Positions 1 to 9,825 of a stretch of 64,000 nt of DNA are shown one piece after another; positions within the stretch are counted from its first letter, which is position 1, and every line of letters starts with the position of its first letter. A model generated the notes under the pieces. That model did not search any database, had not been told where the DNA came from, and saw only the letters and a program-made list of their open reading frames with translations. The stretch spans positions 102,144 to 166,143 of the forward strand of contig CACJNF010000003.1 of NCBI GenBank assembly GCA_902594745.1, in the 5' to 3' direction. Source of the stretch: an uncultured Bacteroidota bacterium. Its GTDB lineage: Bacteria > Bacteroidota > Bacteroidia > Flavobacteriales > Flavobacteriaceae. The translations under genes were made by a program, and so were the position numbers.

Positions 1-158
1 TTCACAACTGGCATACCAAAAGATATATTAGGAACAAACAGTCCATCCATAACATCTAGATGAAACCAGTCAGCATTGCTTTTATCTATTTTAGAACACT
101 CTAAAGATAAATTAGCAAAATCTGCTGCAAGAATAGAGGGAGAAACTTTTACTGACAT
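1..158 (-). CDS. rpe: Ribulose-phosphate 3-epimerase, N-terminal part (cut by window edge)
   Basis: Reading the minus strand from the ATG at 158 gives about 52 residues that open with [17 protein letters not shown] and continue to [18 protein letters not shown]. These are the first beta strand and the HxDxMDG metal/substrate loop of ribulose-5-phosphate 3-epimerase, a TIM-barrel enzyme that interconverts ribulose 5-phosphate and xylulose 5-phosphate in the pentose phosphate pathway. The remaining roughly 165 residues lie outside the window. It lies 72 bases downstream of rpoD on the same strand. The family call is secure; completeness cannot be judged. Confidence 0.93.
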   Translation of the reverse strand, partial: MSVKVSPSILAADFANLSLECSKIDKSNADWFHLDVMDGLFVPNISFGMPVV

Positions 159-230
159 ATTTGCCAATATATAGTTTTAAATAGTAATACAGAAAATCAA
201 TTGGAAAAAGATATAAACAGCCTAACCTAA

Positions 231-1094
231 CTATCCAAGATAAGTTTTCAGGATTTTGCTCCTAGAGGTATGTTTTAACCTTCTAATGGCTTTTTCTTTG
301 ATTTGTCTAACTCTTTCCCTAGTCAAATCAAAGGTTTCACCTATTTCTTCTAGAGTCATAGCATGTTGATTACCTAGACCAAAATACAATCTTACAACAT
401 CAGCTTCTCTAGGGGTTAAAGTATCAAGAGCTCTCTCAATTTCAGTTCTTAGAGATTCATGTAGAAGTTGTCTGTCAGGATTTGGTGATTCTCCACTATT
501 TAAAACATCATATAAGTTAGAGTCTTCACCTTCAACCAAAGGTGCGTCCATTGATACATGTCTACCAGAATTTTTTAAAGATTCTTTTACATCATTAACA
601 GTCATATCAAGCTCTTTTGCAATTTCTTCTGCTGAAGGTGCTCTCTCATGAGCTTGCTCAAGAAACGCATAAGTTTTATTTATTTTATTAATAGAACCAA
701 TCTTATTTAATGGTAATCTAACAATTCTTGATTGTTCAGCTAAAGCTTGCAGGATTGATTGCCTAATCCACCATACGGCATATGAGATAAATTTAAAACC
801 TCTAGTTTCATCAAATCTTTGGGCAGCCTTAATTAGACCTAGATTACCTTCATTAATAAGGTCAGGAAGTGTTAATCCTTGATTTTGGTATTGCTTAGCT
901 ACAGATACTACAAACCTTAAATTGGCTTTAGTCAGTTTTTCTAGTGCAAATTGATCTCCGGCTTTAATCCTTTGAGCTAATTCTACTTCTTCCTCCGCAG
1001 TAATAAGGTCAACCTTTCCAATCTCTTGAAGATATTTATCTAGAGAAGCAGTTTCTCTATTGGTTACCTGCTTTGTTATTTTTAATTGTCTCAT
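231..1094 (-). CDS. rpoD: Primary sigma factor RpoD (sigma-70 type, short Bacteroidota form)
   Basis: The 287-residue protein is the housekeeping sigma factor that directs RNA polymerase to the TAnnTTTG/TTTG promoters of this phylum. Region 1.2 (about residues 18-50), region 2 with [11 protein letters not shown] and the -7 element recognition helix around [12 protein letters not shown], region 3, and region 4 with the helix-turn-helix [18 protein letters not shown] near the C-terminus are all present. The long acidic region 1.1 and the non-conserved insert of proteobacterial RpoD are absent, which is normal for Bacteroidota, where the protein is about 287 residues. It starts with ATG and lies 42 bases downstream of pnp. 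Confidence 0.96.
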   Translation of the reverse strand: MRQLKITKQVTNRETASLDKYLQEIGKVDLITAEEEVELAQRIKAGDQFALEKLTKANLRFVVSVAKQYQNQGLTLPDLINEGNLGLIKAAQRFDETRGFKFISYAVWWIRQSILQALAEQSRIVRLPLNKIGSINKINKTYAFLEQAHERAPSAEEIAKELDMTVNDVKESLKNSGRHVSMDAPLVEGEDSNLYDVLNSGESPNPDRQLLHESLRTEIERALDTLTPREADVVRLYFGLGNQHAMTLEEIGETFDLTRERVRQIKEKAIRRLKHTSRSKILKTYLG

Positions 1095-1136
1095 AGACTA
1101 ATTAATGCCACAAAAATTGTTCCAAATTGAAAAAAT

Positions 1137-3248
1137 TTAAGATTTTTTTTCAAGTAAAACTTTTCTGGAAATTTTAGATTTTTTTGTTCTAGGATCAATT
1201 CCCAGATATTTTATTTCGATTTGATCACCAATGTTTATATAATCAGTTACATTATTAACTCTCTCCCATGCAATTTCAGATACATGTAGTAGAGCTTCTT
1301 TGCCAGGAACAAATTCAACTACTGCTCCAAAATCAAGAATCTTGATTACTTTGACATTATATACTTCATCGATTACAGGCTCAAAAACTAAATTTTTAAT
1401 TCTATCGATAGCATAGTTAATCTTTTCTTGATCAACCCCTAAGATTTCAATAACACCGATTTCATCTTTCTCATTTATTACAATTGTAGTTTCAGTATCC
1501 TTTTGAAGTTCTTGAATATTTTTACCTCCTGGCCCTATTACCAGTCCAATAAAGTCCTTGCTGATTTCAAGATTAACCATTTTAGGTGCATGAGCTTTAA
1601 CAGAATCGTTTGGATTATTTATTGTTTCATCTAATTGATTCAATATATCCAATCTTCCATTTTTAGCTTGACCAAGTGCTTCAATTAAAATCTCGTATTT
1701 TAATCCTTTAATTTTGATATCCATTTGACATGCAGTGATTCCATCTTTTGTACCTGTTACTTTAAAGTCCATATCTCCAAGATGATCTTCATCACCTAAA
1801 ATATCAGATAATACAGCATATTTATCACCCTCAGTTATTAAACCCATTGCTATACCAGAGACATTACTCTTAATATTAATTCCAGCATCCATCAATGCAA
1901 GAGATCCCGCACAGACTGAAGCCATAGAGGACGATCCATTAGATTCTAAAATTTCAGAAACAATTCTAACTGTATATGGACAGTCAGATGGCATAACTTT
2001 TTTTAGAGCCCTTTGAGCAAGATTTCCATGACCAACTTCTCTTCTTGAAGTTCCTCTCAATGGTCTTGCCTCTCCAGTTGAAAATGGAGGAAAATTATAA
2101 TGTAAATAAAAGGTCTCTTCAGATTGATCAGTTGGCATATCAATTACGTTGGCTTCTCTGCTTGTCCCAAGAGTAACTGAAGCAAGGGCTTGCGTCTCAC
2201 CTCTTGTAAAGACTGCAGATCCATGAGTGGAGGGTAAGTAATTGATTTCAGTCCAAATATCTCTAATGTTATCTGGTTTTCTTCCATCTAGCCTTATACC
2301 TTCATTAAGAACTAAATCTCTAACTGCCTTTTTTTGTGATTTACTAAAGTAATTTAGAATTAGATCTTTCTTTTCTTCAAACGTTTCCTCGTCATATGAT
2401 TCGATTAATTCTTGTTTTACATTTGAAAAAAGTTCACTTCTTTCATTTTTTGAAAGACCTTTTTTTGCTATATCATAACATTTTTGATAGGTTTTTTCAA
2501 TAATTTGATTTTCTAGTTCACTGTCTTCCTCAGCAGAATCATATTCTCTTTTTTCAGAACTGACTCCAACAAGTTCAATAAGCTCTTTTTGAGCCTTAAT
2601 TTGAGCTTTAATCTCTTCATGAGCATATCGTATTGCCTCTGTCATTTCCTCTTCAGAAATCTCGTTAAATTCACCTTCAACCATAACAACTGAATCTTCA
2701 CTAGCGCCAACCATCATATCTATGTCAGATTCTTCAAGCTGTGCCTTTGACGGATTTATTAAAAAATTTCCATCAATTCTTGCCACTCTAACTTCTGAAA
2801 TAGGACCATCAAATGGAATATCAGACAATGATAGTGCAGCAGAAGCAGCCAAACCAACTAACGCATCTGGCATTACATTTTCGTCGTGAGACATTAATTG
2901 AATCATAACCTGAGTTTCATTATAATAATCCTTTGGAAATAGAGGTCTTAAAACTCTGTCAACAATTCTCATTGTTAGTATCTCTTCATTACTTGGTCTT
3001 GCCTCTCTTTTGAAAAAACCACCTGGAAATCTACCAGCAGAGGCAAATTTCTCTCTATAATCAACTGTTAAAGGAAGAAAATCTAATGTGGACTCTCCAT
3101 AATTGGAAACTACAGTAGATAATAGCATACAGTTTCCCATTTTTATTACAACTGAACCGTGTGCTTGTTTTGCTAGTTTGCCTGTTTCAATGATAATCTC
3201 ACGGCCATCATTTAAAACAATTGTTTTTGATAAAGGTTTTGGATTCAT
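1137..3248 (-). CDS. pnp: Polynucleotide phosphorylase
   Basis: The 703-residue protein is a phosphorolytic 3'-5' exoribonuclease that forms a trimer and degrades mRNA using phosphate. Two RNase PH-like cores are visible (about residues 14-145 and 325-460). Between them lies the helical linker, and they are followed by a KH domain with the loop [13 protein letters not shown] (about 558-620) and an S1 RNA-binding domain containing [19 protein letters not shown] (about 625-697). Length and domain order match the family. It follows rpsO by 58 bases, the classic rpsO-pnp arrangement, and the spacer can form a weak stem-loop that might act in leader control. Confidence 0.97.
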   Translation of the reverse strand: MNPKPLSKTIVLNDGREIIIETGKLAKQAHGSVVIKMGNCMLLSTVVSNYGESTLDFLPLTVDYREKFASAGRFPGGFFKREARPSNEEILTMRIVDRVLRPLFPKDYYNETQVMIQLMSHDENVMPDALVGLAASAALSLSDIPFDGPISEVRVARIDGNFLINPSKAQLEESDIDMMVGASEDSVVMVEGEFNEISEEEMTEAIRYAHEEIKAQIKAQKELIELVGVSSEKREYDSAEEDSELENQIIEKTYQKCYDIAKKGLSKNERSELFSNVKQELIESYDEETFEEKKDLILNYFSKSQKKAVRDLVLNEGIRLDGRKPDNIRDIWTEINYLPSTHGSAVFTRGETQALASVTLGTSREANVIDMPTDQSEETFYLHYNFPPFSTGEARPLRGTSRREVGHGNLAQRALKKVMPSDCPYTVRIVSEILESNGSSSMASVCAGSLALMDAGINIKSNVSGIAMGLITEGDKYAVLSDILGDEDHLGDMDFKVTGTKDGITACQMDIKIKGLKYEILIEALGQAKNGRLDILNQLDETINNPNDSVKAHAPKMVNLEISKDFIGLVIGPGGKNIQELQKDTETTIVINEKDEIGVIEILGVDQEKINYAIDRIKNLVFEPVIDEVYNVKVIKILDFGAVVEFVPGKEALLHVSEIAWERVNNVTDYINIGDQIEIKYLGIDPRTKKSKISRKVLLEKKS

Positions 3249-3253
3249 AATCT

Positions 3254-3301
3254 AGTTTTGGTTTAAATTAATTGTTGTGTGAATATTTAGACAACCAAAC
3301 T
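3254..3301 (-). other. Possible stem-loop in the rpsO-pnp spacer
   Basis: The 58-base gap between rpsO and pnp holds an imperfect inverted repeat. AGTTTTG near 3254-3260 can pair with CAAACT at 3296-3301, and inside it GTTGT at 3274-3278 can pair with ACAAC at 3291-3295. In enterobacteria the pnp leader forms a structure cut by RNase III during autoregulation. Whether this AT-rich element does anything similar is only a guess. There is no U-tract, so it is not an ordinary terminator. Confidence 0.25.
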
Positions 3302-3306
3302 AAATT

Positions 3307-3570
3307 TTATTTTCTGATACCAAGTTTTTTAATTATATCACGGTATCTTTCAATATCTGTTTTCTTTAAGTACTCAAGTAAGTTTCTTCTTTTACCAACC
3401 ATCTTAACAAGTGATTTCTCTGTATTGAAATCCTTTGCATTAGTTTTAAGATGATTCGAAAGATGATCAATTCTCTTAGAGAAAAGAGCAACTTGACTTT
3501 CAGCAGAACCGGTATCTTTTTTACTTTTACCAAATTCTTTAAAAATATCTTCTTTCTTAAGTACTGTCAT
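3307..3570 (-). CDS. rpsO: 30S ribosomal protein S15
   Basis: The 87-residue protein binds 16S rRNA in the platform of the small subunit. The family signature GSAESQVALFSKRIDHLSNHLKTN lies at about residues 21-45, and the conserved C-terminal part SLVKMVGKRRNLLEYLKKTDIERY follows. Length is normal (87-89). It has its own -7 promoter element in the 54-base gap after accD and is followed by pnp, as in many bacteria. Confidence 0.97.
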   Translation of the reverse strand: MTVLKKEDIFKEFGKSKKDTGSAESQVALFSKRIDHLSNHLKTNAKDFNTEKSLVKMVGKRRNLLEYLKKTDIERYRDIIKKLGIRK

Positions 3571-3588
3571 TCAATTATTTTTGAGCCG

Positions 3589-3596
3589 CAAATATA
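3589..3596 (-). promoter_or_regulatory. -7 promoter element of rpsO
   Basis: The minus strand reads TATATTTG, an exact match to the Bacteroidota -7 consensus TAnnTTTG, 18 bases before the rpsO ATG. The expected transcript start near 3583 would give a leader of about 13 bases. No TTTG-type -33 box is seen at the right distance, so the call rests on the -7 element and its intergenic position. Confidence 0.55.
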
Positions 3597-3624
3597 GTAG
3601 TTTATATTTAAATAAGTAAATTAT

Positions 3625-4485
3625 TTATTCATATTTACGAATGGGAGAATTCTGGATTAAATCTATGTAAAGATTAACTTTCTTCTTTAAATCTTTCCTG
3701 TGAGTAATAAAATCTAAAAATCCCTTTTCTAATAAAAACTCACTTTTTTGAAATCCATCAGGTAAATCCTGACCAGTAGTATCTTTAACAACTCTTGGCC
3801 CTGCAAAAGCAATTAGTGCATTAGGTTCCGCTATATTGATATCTCCTAACATTGCAAAAGAAGCAGTTGTTCCTCCGGTAGTTGGATCAGTACACAAAGA
3901 AATGTATGGTAATTTTGCTTCGGATAAATCATTAAGTTTTGCAGATGTTTTAGCCATCTGCATAAGTGAAGTAGCAGATTCCATCATTCTAGCTCCTCCA
4001 GATTTTGAAATAACAAGAAGAGGACATTTATATTTAATTGCATAACTTATTGCAAGAGATATTTTTTCTCCAACAACTGATCCCATTGATCCTCCAATAA
4101 ATTTAAAGTCCATACAAGCAATTACAAGATTTTTTCCGTACGATTTACCATAACCAATCCTAATGGCCTCGTTAAGTTTAGTCTTGTTTTGAGCATCTTT
4201 TAATCTATCGGAATATTTTTTTTGATCTTCAAATTTTAAAAAGTCAACGGAAGTCATTTTAGCATTGAATTCTTTAAATTTATTATCAAAAAGTATTTCA
4301 AAGTATTCCTTGCTTCCAATATGAACATGATAATCGTCTTCAGGACTAACATACATATTTTCCGCTAGTTCCTTTGTTTCAATTATTTTACCACTAGGAG
4401 TTTTGTACCAAAGACCAGCAGGTATATCTTTTTTTTCTTCGGTTTTTGTACTAATATTTTTGTTTGTTCTTTTGAACCAACTCAT
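3625..4485 (-). CDS. accD: Acetyl-CoA carboxylase carboxyltransferase subunit beta (no zinc-finger cysteines)
   Basis: The 286-residue protein transfers the carboxyl group from biotin to acetyl-CoA to make malonyl-CoA for fatty acid synthesis, in complex with AccA. Crotonase-like carboxyltransferase motifs are clear: [26 protein letters not shown], the [17 protein letters not shown] loop and [10 protein letters not shown]. In E. coli the N-terminus carries a four-cysteine zinc ribbon. Here the same region reads [17 protein letters not shown] and has no cysteine, which from memory is also true of other flavobacterial AccD proteins. It starts with ATG, 11 bases after the aldolase gene. Confidence 0.95.
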   Translation of the reverse strand: MSWFKRTNKNISTKTEEKKDIPAGLWYKTPSGKIIETKELAENMYVSPEDDYHVHIGSKEYFEILFDNKFKEFNAKMTSVDFLKFEDQKKYSDRLKDAQNKTKLNEAIRIGYGKSYGKNLVIACMDFKFIGGSMGSVVGEKISLAISYAIKYKCPLLVISKSGGARMMESATSLMQMAKTSAKLNDLSEAKLPYISLCTDPTTGGTTASFAMLGDINIAEPNALIAFAGPRVVKDTTGQDLPDGFQKSEFLLEKGFLDFITHRKDLKKKVNLYIDLIQNSPIRKYE

Positions 4486-4496
4486 ACTATTAGGTT

Positions 4497-5555
4497 TTAA
4501 TCTAAGGTATTGATATTATTTAAATCCTCAAAGGCTTTTATAAGTCTTGTTTTAAAAGTCTCTTCTCCTTTTCTAAGCCATACTCTAGGGTCATAATATT
4601 TTTTGTTAGGTATGTCATCACCATCTGGATTACCTATTTGTTTCATTAAATATTCAGACTCTCCAATCATATAATCTCTAATTCCTTCGGTAAATGCAAA
4701 TTGAAGGTCTGTATCTATATTCATTTTTATAACACCATAATCTATAGCTTCCCTTATCTCTTCAACTGAAGAACCAGAACCACCATGGAATACAAAATCA
4801 AGTGAATTAGAAGGTAAATTAAATTTTTCTGAAACAAATTCCTGTGAATTTTTTAAAATTTTAGGAGTTAATTTCACGTTTCCTGGTTTATATACTCCAT
4901 GAACATTACCAAATGCAGCAGCGATCATAAAATTATCGCTAATTGAGCTCAGCTCAGAATATGCATAGGCAACTTCTTCTGGTTGAGTATAAAGTTTAGA
5001 TGAGTCAATATCAGTATTATCTACACCATCTTCTTCTCCTCCTGTTACACCTAGTTCTATCTCTAGTGTCATCTCTAAATCAGTAAGCTTCTTAAGATAT
5101 TCTTTACATGTGCCTATGTTATCCTCTAATGATTCTTCCGATAAATCAATCATATGAGATGAAAATAATGGATGCCCATTTTTTTTGTAAAATACTTTAC
5201 CATAATCAAGCAGTCCATCTATCCATGGTAATATACTCCTGGAACAGTGGTCGGTGTGAATTATAACCTTAGAATTATAATTATCAATTACTTTGTGTAT
5301 ATGATATGCACCAGCAACTGAGCCAGCAATAGAAGCTTTAAAATTTTCATTTGACATACCTTTACCAGCTATAAATTGAGAGCCACCATTAGAAAACTGA
5401 ATAATTACTGGGCTATTTAACTCTGACGAGGTTTCTAAGACAGAATTTATAGTATTGTTTCCTGATACGTTAATCGCAGGTAATGCAAACTTTTTTTCTT
5501 TAGCGAGATTAAATAATTTTTGGTTTTCTTTTCCGTAGATAAAGTTATTTTTCAA
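4497..5555 (-). CDS. fbaA: Class II fructose-bisphosphate aldolase
   Basis: This zinc-dependent aldolase cleaves fructose 1,6-bisphosphate in glycolysis and makes it in gluconeogenesis. Motifs include [10 protein letters not shown], the metal loop [51 protein letters not shown] and [11 protein letters not shown]. The frame stays open up to a TTG at 5621, which would overlap the end of tamL by 23 bases and add 22 residues unlike the family. I prefer the TTG at 5555, which gives 352 residues and puts the FALPA motif about 23 residues in, as in relatives of about 355 residues. No in-frame ATG lies upstream of the conserved region. It is followed by accD. Confidence 0.93.
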   Translation of the reverse strand: MKNNFIYGKENQKLFNLAKEKKFALPAINVSGNNTINSVLETSSELNSPVIIQFSNGGSQFIAGKGMSNENFKASIAGSVAGAYHIHKVIDNYNSKVIIHTDHCSRSILPWIDGLLDYGKVFYKKNGHPLFSSHMIDLSEESLEDNIGTCKEYLKKLTDLEMTLEIELGVTGGEEDGVDNTDIDSSKLYTQPEEVAYAYSELSSISDNFMIAAAFGNVHGVYKPGNVKLTPKILKNSQEFVSEKFNLPSNSLDFVFHGGSGSSVEEIREAIDYGVIKMNIDTDLQFAFTEGIRDYMIGESEYLMKQIGNPDGDDIPNKKYYDPRVWLRKGEETFKTRLIKAFEDLNNINTLD

Positions 5556-5598
5556 AATATTTTTTTTGTTAATTTTTTCAAAAGTATTAAACTTATTC

Positions 5599-8112
5599 CT
5601 AAAATGGGTAATTAATACCAATATTAAATACTGCTTTTCTTAAAGTAAAATCATTAAACCATCTTTCACTCTTTTCTCTTGCAGGATTGTATGTTTTAAA
5701 GCCAGCATCAAGTCTTAAAACAAAGAAATTCAAATCATATCTAAGTCCAACTCCTGAACCAATTGCAAGCTCTTCTAGATCTGAAAAACTATCAAATGTC
5801 ATTGAGCTATCATTTACATTATCATTTAAGTTCCAAATATTTCCAACATCAATAAAGAAGGCGCCATTCAACTTACCACTGATTTTACTCCTATATTCCA
5901 GATTAAACGCAATTTTAAAATTAGCTTCATTAAACTCATTTATATTGTTACTGCTTCCAGGTCCTAGTTTATATGCTTTCCAAGCCCTATTGTCATTTGA
6001 TCCTCCTGCGTAATATGATCTTGTAAATGGGATATAATCAGAGTTTCCATATGGCATAGCTACCCCAGAGAATGCTCTGAATGCAATTATATCACCTTTA
6101 TTTAAAAGTAGGTGCTTAATATAACTTATCTCAGCTTTTGTGTACTGTGAGGGTAGAATATTAGATATCTCAACCTTACCATTAGAGTTAATATTATTGG
6201 CTCTTAATACCTCATTAAAAATATTTCCAACCATTTCTAATTTAATTCTAAGTTGGGAGAAATCTTCATCTAAAAAGTTCTCTTGCGTATTCCTGCTGAT
6301 GCTTATGGAAGAACCAACTATTAAATTATTCTCAGTTAATCGCTCTTTCCTTTCTAAAATCGAATTAACATCTCTATAAAAGTCATTATTGGAGCTCAAC
6401 GAAGTTTGATTATTTAATACTTGATTGATAAATATATCAGACCCTTTTGGAATTGTCAAATCTCCGTTATTATCAACCAAGGACTGGTCAATATTATATA
6501 GTGAAGAAATATAATTTAGCTTATCATATGAATTCCTGTATACATTGAAGTAATTAGATATATTTTGATTATTAACATATTCAAAATCTAAAAGTTTAAA
6601 ATTTATTTTTGATAAAATGGAAGGATTCCAATTTACCTCGTATATACCACTATAATACTGCTTATCTAAACCAATATTTTTTTGAACTGTTGATCCAAGG
6701 ATTATGTTAGTTATTGGATTCATGTCCTTTTGAATAATCTTCTCTGTATTTACAGGCAGAATTGCTCTTGGTATTCTTAGATTGATATTTCCGCCTAACT
6801 CGAATAGATTAAAAAAAGAATCATCTGGTATCCCTATATCTTTTGATGCACCTATTGAATTCTTTAAATTAATTGATAAATTTTCTGTTCCTCTGAAAAT
6901 ATTCCTAATATTTAGATTTGTACCGAACGAAATCCCGAAATCTTCAATATTTGAATGAGTAAAGTCTAGATCAAATCCTAGACTAAATCTGTTTCTAGGT
7001 AATAGATAAATTGATGATATCAATGAACTATCTTTCTCTTCCATTAAAATTCTAGGGTATTTAAAATTTCCAAGATTAGAGAAATATCTTGATGTCAAAA
7101 TCTTATTATTTTCACTGTAATTCTCACCCTTTTTAAAGAAGATAGGTTCAGTTATTGATTTTGGAGAATAGTTTAAACTACCCTTAGAAAAAATATTTAT
7201 GCCATTATAATTTATTGAATCAGTAAATGATTCAATGTTTGATAACTCATTTAAAGATTCTACATAAACATTAATCTGGTCAATCTTTTTAATTTCGTAA
7301 TTATCATCCAGACTGGGATTAGATATGTTAAGTATAACAGGTATATTCTTAACAACACCTGTACTGTCAATCAATACATTATAACTAATGCTTCTTTGTT
7401 GAAAGTCATATACACCATTATTTTTATATAAGGAAAAAATTCTGTCTCTCTCTAGGAGAAGTTTATTAATTGAGAAATACTCTCCTTTTTTTAAAATACT
7501 ATTTTTAATATTTGCTTTGTGAAGAGAATCTAAATCCTTTGATTTAATATTCACAGTTATGGAATCTAGTAAATATCTGTCATTAGTTTTTACTCTGTAT
7601 TTTACTTTTGCTTGGTTGTTTTCAATAATAGTATCATAGTTAACTTCTGAATCAAAATACCCTATGTTATTATAAAACTGTTTAAGTCTTCTAATATTTT
7701 CAATATAATTAATGTCTGAGAGTCCTACAGGTTCTTGTCCAAGTCCTTTTAAAAAATTATTAAATGATTTGTTGTACCTCTTAAGTTGAGTAATTTGTTT
7801 TTGAGAAATAAGTTTTGTTAAACGATTTTCTCTATTATTTTTTTTCAGCCATACATCAAATTTTTCATCTGGATTCTGACTTGCAAGGTTATTTATTGCA
7901 ATACCCAGAGGATATCCTAGAAATTTATTAATCGGAGATGGTTGAATAAGAAGACTAACTGGGTCTCTTTTTATGATACTATCATTTACTTCAAAGACAT
8001 TCTCAACAAGTATAGGGTCTTCAAAATTTTCATAAATCCTTGTGCTACAGCTACTTATAAAAAGATAAATAACAGTTACAGAAAGAGTTAATGAGCTTTT
8101 AGTAAAAGGCAA
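5599..8112 (-). CDS. tamL: BamA/TamA-family outer membrane lipoprotein (TamL-like)
   Basis: The 837-residue protein has a signal peptide ending in a lipobox (IYLFISSC, lipidated Cys22), POTRA-like repeats over about residues 100-340, and a C-terminal Omp85 barrel with a late motif (YYAGGSNDNRAWKAYKLGPG) and a terminal aromatic strand. A lipidated BamA relative of this size beside an rRNA methyltransferase matches TamL, the Bacteroidota partner of TamB thought to help insert outer membrane proteins. The start is TTG; there is no internal methionine near the N-terminus, and the signal peptide fits this start. It lies 32 bases downstream of rlmB. A paralogue of BamA itself is less likely because of the lipobox. 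Confidence 0.85.
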   Translation of the reverse strand: MPFTKSSLTLSVTVIYLFISSCSTRIYENFEDPILVENVFEVNDSIIKRDPVSLLIQPSPINKFLGYPLGIAINNLASQNPDEKFDVWLKKNNRENRLTKLISQKQITQLKRYNKSFNNFLKGLGQEPVGLSDINYIENIRRLKQFYNNIGYFDSEVNYDTIIENNQAKVKYRVKTNDRYLLDSITVNIKSKDLDSLHKANIKNSILKKGEYFSINKLLLERDRIFSLYKNNGVYDFQQRSISYNVLIDSTGVVKNIPVILNISNPSLDDNYEIKKIDQINVYVESLNELSNIESFTDSINYNGINIFSKGSLNYSPKSITEPIFFKKGENYSENNKILTSRYFSNLGNFKYPRILMEEKDSSLISSIYLLPRNRFSLGFDLDFTHSNIEDFGISFGTNLNIRNIFRGTENLSINLKNSIGASKDIGIPDDSFFNLFELGGNINLRIPRAILPVNTEKIIQKDMNPITNIILGSTVQKNIGLDKQYYSGIYEVNWNPSILSKINFKLLDFEYVNNQNISNYFNVYRNSYDKLNYISSLYNIDQSLVDNNGDLTIPKGSDIFINQVLNNQTSLSSNNDFYRDVNSILERKERLTENNLIVGSSISISRNTQENFLDEDFSQLRIKLEMVGNIFNEVLRANNINSNGKVEISNILPSQYTKAEISYIKHLLLNKGDIIAFRAFSGVAMPYGNSDYIPFTRSYYAGGSNDNRAWKAYKLGPGSSNNINEFNEANFKIAFNLEYRSKISGKLNGAFFIDVGNIWNLNDNVNDSSMTFDSFSDLEELAIGSGVGLRYDLNFFVLRLDAGFKTYNPAREKSERWFNDFTLRKAVFNIGINYPF

Positions 8113-8144
8113 ACCTAATTTTTTACTAAATTACGTTTTTTAGA

Positions 8145-8885
8145 TCAATAATTTCTCTGTCTAACTACTTCAAAAATTACTGCAGATAATGCTGAGGATA
8201 CATTCAGCGAATCAATATTTCTACTAATAGGAATTTTAATTATATTATCAGATAATTTTAAAATCCCTTTACTAATTCCTTTATCCTCAGATCCTAAAAT
8301 CAATCCTATTGATTTTTTATAATTAACATCGTAAATAGTATTAGTAGCTTTCTCTGACAAGCTAAATATGCTAACATCTAGAGAATTAAGATGTATTATC
8401 GCATCTTTAAGATTATTAACTCTAGCAATTGGAATTTTAAATACCGCACCAGCTGATGTTTTAACAACATCTGAGTTAATAGGAGCAGAGTTATTTTGAG
8501 ATATTATTATTCCTGAGACATTAGCAGCTAATGAAGTCCTTATTATGGCCCCAAAATTTCTAGTGTCTGTTATTCCATCAAGTAAAAGATATGTTAGGTT
8601 CTCTTTCTCATTGTAAGTATTTGAGATTAAGTCCTCAAGAGATATAAGTGATACAGGAGAAAGAATTGCTACTGCACCTTGATGATTTTTGCTTTTATAC
8701 TTATTAAATTTTTCTTTGGGAACGAATGAAAATTTTATATTATTTTTTTCTAACTGATTAATTAGGGATCTAAATAAGCTACTAGTAGATGCAGACTTTA
8801 TTAAATATACTTTTGATATTTCCTTTGATGCATCTATTGCTTCAATAATACTTCTTATACCGTATATTTCTATTTGCTTGTCCAT
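8145..8885 (-). CDS. rlmB: 23S rRNA/tRNA 2'-O-ribose methyltransferase of the SpoU/TrmH family
   Basis: The 246-residue protein contains the N-terminal substrate-binding domain (about residues 5-80) and a SPOUT-fold methyltransferase domain. The three SpoU motifs are TDTRNFGAIIRTSLAANVSG, the SAM-binding knot GLILGSEDKGIS, and IPISRNIDSLNVSSALSAVIF. Such proteins methylate a ribose 2'-OH in rRNA (RlmB at G2251) or tRNA. The domain layout fits RlmB/TrmH group 3, but the exact target cannot be read from sequence. It is the first gene after the terminator that closes the susCD operon and leads into tamL. Confidence 0.88.
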   Translation of the reverse strand: MDKQIEIYGIRSIIEAIDASKEISKVYLIKSASTSSLFRSLINQLEKNNIKFSFVPKEKFNKYKSKNHQGAVAILSPVSLISLEDLISNTYNEKENLTYLLLDGITDTRNFGAIIRTSLAANVSGIIISQNNSAPINSDVVKTSAGAVFKIPIARVNNLKDAIIHLNSLDVSIFSLSEKATNTIYDVNYKKSIGLILGSEDKGISKGILKLSDNIIKIPISRNIDSLNVSSALSAVIFEVVRQRNY

Positions 8886-8890
8886 ATGTA

Positions 8891-8923
8891 AAAAAAAAAG
8901 GAGGTTTAAAAAAACCTCCTTTT
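8891..8923 (-). terminator. Rho-independent terminator of the susC-susD operon
   Basis: A perfect 12-base stem (AAAAGGAGGTTT at 8896-8907 with AAACCTCCTTTT at 8912-8923) and a 4-base loop are followed on the minus strand by an unbroken run of T (complement of the A run 8891-8899). It sits just beyond the stop codon of the lipoprotein gene at 8944 and just before rlmB, so it separates the uptake operon from the rlmB-tamL genes. Confidence 0.85.
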
Positions 8924-8943
8924 ATTAGTATTGACTAATCAAA

Positions 8944-9813
8944 TTACTGACAAATGTTCATAGCCTTGAATCCAACTGCAGGACTTGTTCCGTCCGATAA
9001 AGCAGTTTGAGATCCAGAACCATCTAAACCTGTCCAGTTAACTTGATAAGTAATCTCACTATCCCAGTCTCCTGATGTAAATGCGAAACCGAAAGTTGAA
9101 GTACCAGCTGGAACTGTGAACGAAGTTGTTCCGTCAGTTCCTGAAACAGTCCATGATGTAGTTACACCATCGATTGTCCACTCAAGCGTAGCACCATTCC
9201 AACCATCTCCCCAACTGTCCTGACCTGTAATTGTGTAAACACCAGGTACAGCACCAGTATTGTTTGCATCAAATCTACATCCAATTACAATTGGATATTG
9301 ATATGGAGATCTGAAATATGAACCTGTCATAGATCCAGTAACGTTTGTTCTTGAGAAACTTCTTCCATCAGTAAGATTTAATTGAAATCTTACTGTTACG
9401 ACATCATTACCTCTAAAGCTACCAACTCCAAGTGCACCAAGTGCTTGAGTTAGTGATATAGATATGTCGAATCTAGGAAGACCTACAGGACCATCGTACA
9501 TTTCAGATCTATTAATAGTCTGATATAATACTTCAGCACCTGAGTTAAACTTCAAGTAAACTTCAACATTTTGAGTTAAACCACCCATTTCTGAGTCGTG
9601 TGGCTCAAGAGTCCAGTTAACTACTGAAGTTCCTGGAGTAGCAGCTTGGTATTCACCTGACTTAGATATTTGTCTAAGTGCAGCTCCTTGCTCATACTCT
9701 TTAAGCATGTAGTCAGTCATCATCTCGTAACCTCCATACTCATCAGAAGAAAATTCTTTTGAACATGAAACTACTAGAGTAATTAAACTAAGATATATAA
9801 ATAATTTTTTCAT
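8944..9813 (-). CDS. Surface lipoprotein of a SusCD operon with a DSWGDGWNG-type domain
   Basis: The 289-residue protein has a lipoprotein signal peptide (LVVSC, Cys17). The middle (about 55-175) is beta-rich without a family I can name. From about 185 to 289 lies a domain with the motif DSWGDGWNG at 199-207 followed by beta strands; this motif recurs in secreted Bacteroidota proteins, often near cell-surface modules. Cys179 and Cys288 could form a disulfide. Its place 12 bases after susD is where SusE/SusF-type surface binding lipoproteins are found, so a ligand-binding role beside the transporter is inferred. No enzyme motif is visible. Its transcript ends at the strong hairpin just downstream. 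Confidence 0.7.
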   Translation of the reverse strand: MKKLFIYLSLITLVVSCSKEFSSDEYGGYEMMTDYMLKEYEQGAALRQISKSGEYQAATPGTSVVNWTLEPHDSEMGGLTQNVEVYLKFNSGAEVLYQTINRSEMYDGPVGLPRFDISISLTQALGALGVGSFRGNDVVTVRFQLNLTDGRSFSRTNVTGSMTGSYFRSPYQYPIVIGCRFDANNTGAVPGVYTITGQDSWGDGWNGATLEWTIDGVTTSWTVSGTDGTTSFTVPAGTSTFGFAFTSGDWDSEITYQVNWTGLDGSGSQTALSDGTSPAVGFKAMNICQ

Positions 9814-9825
9814 GATAATTTAGTT

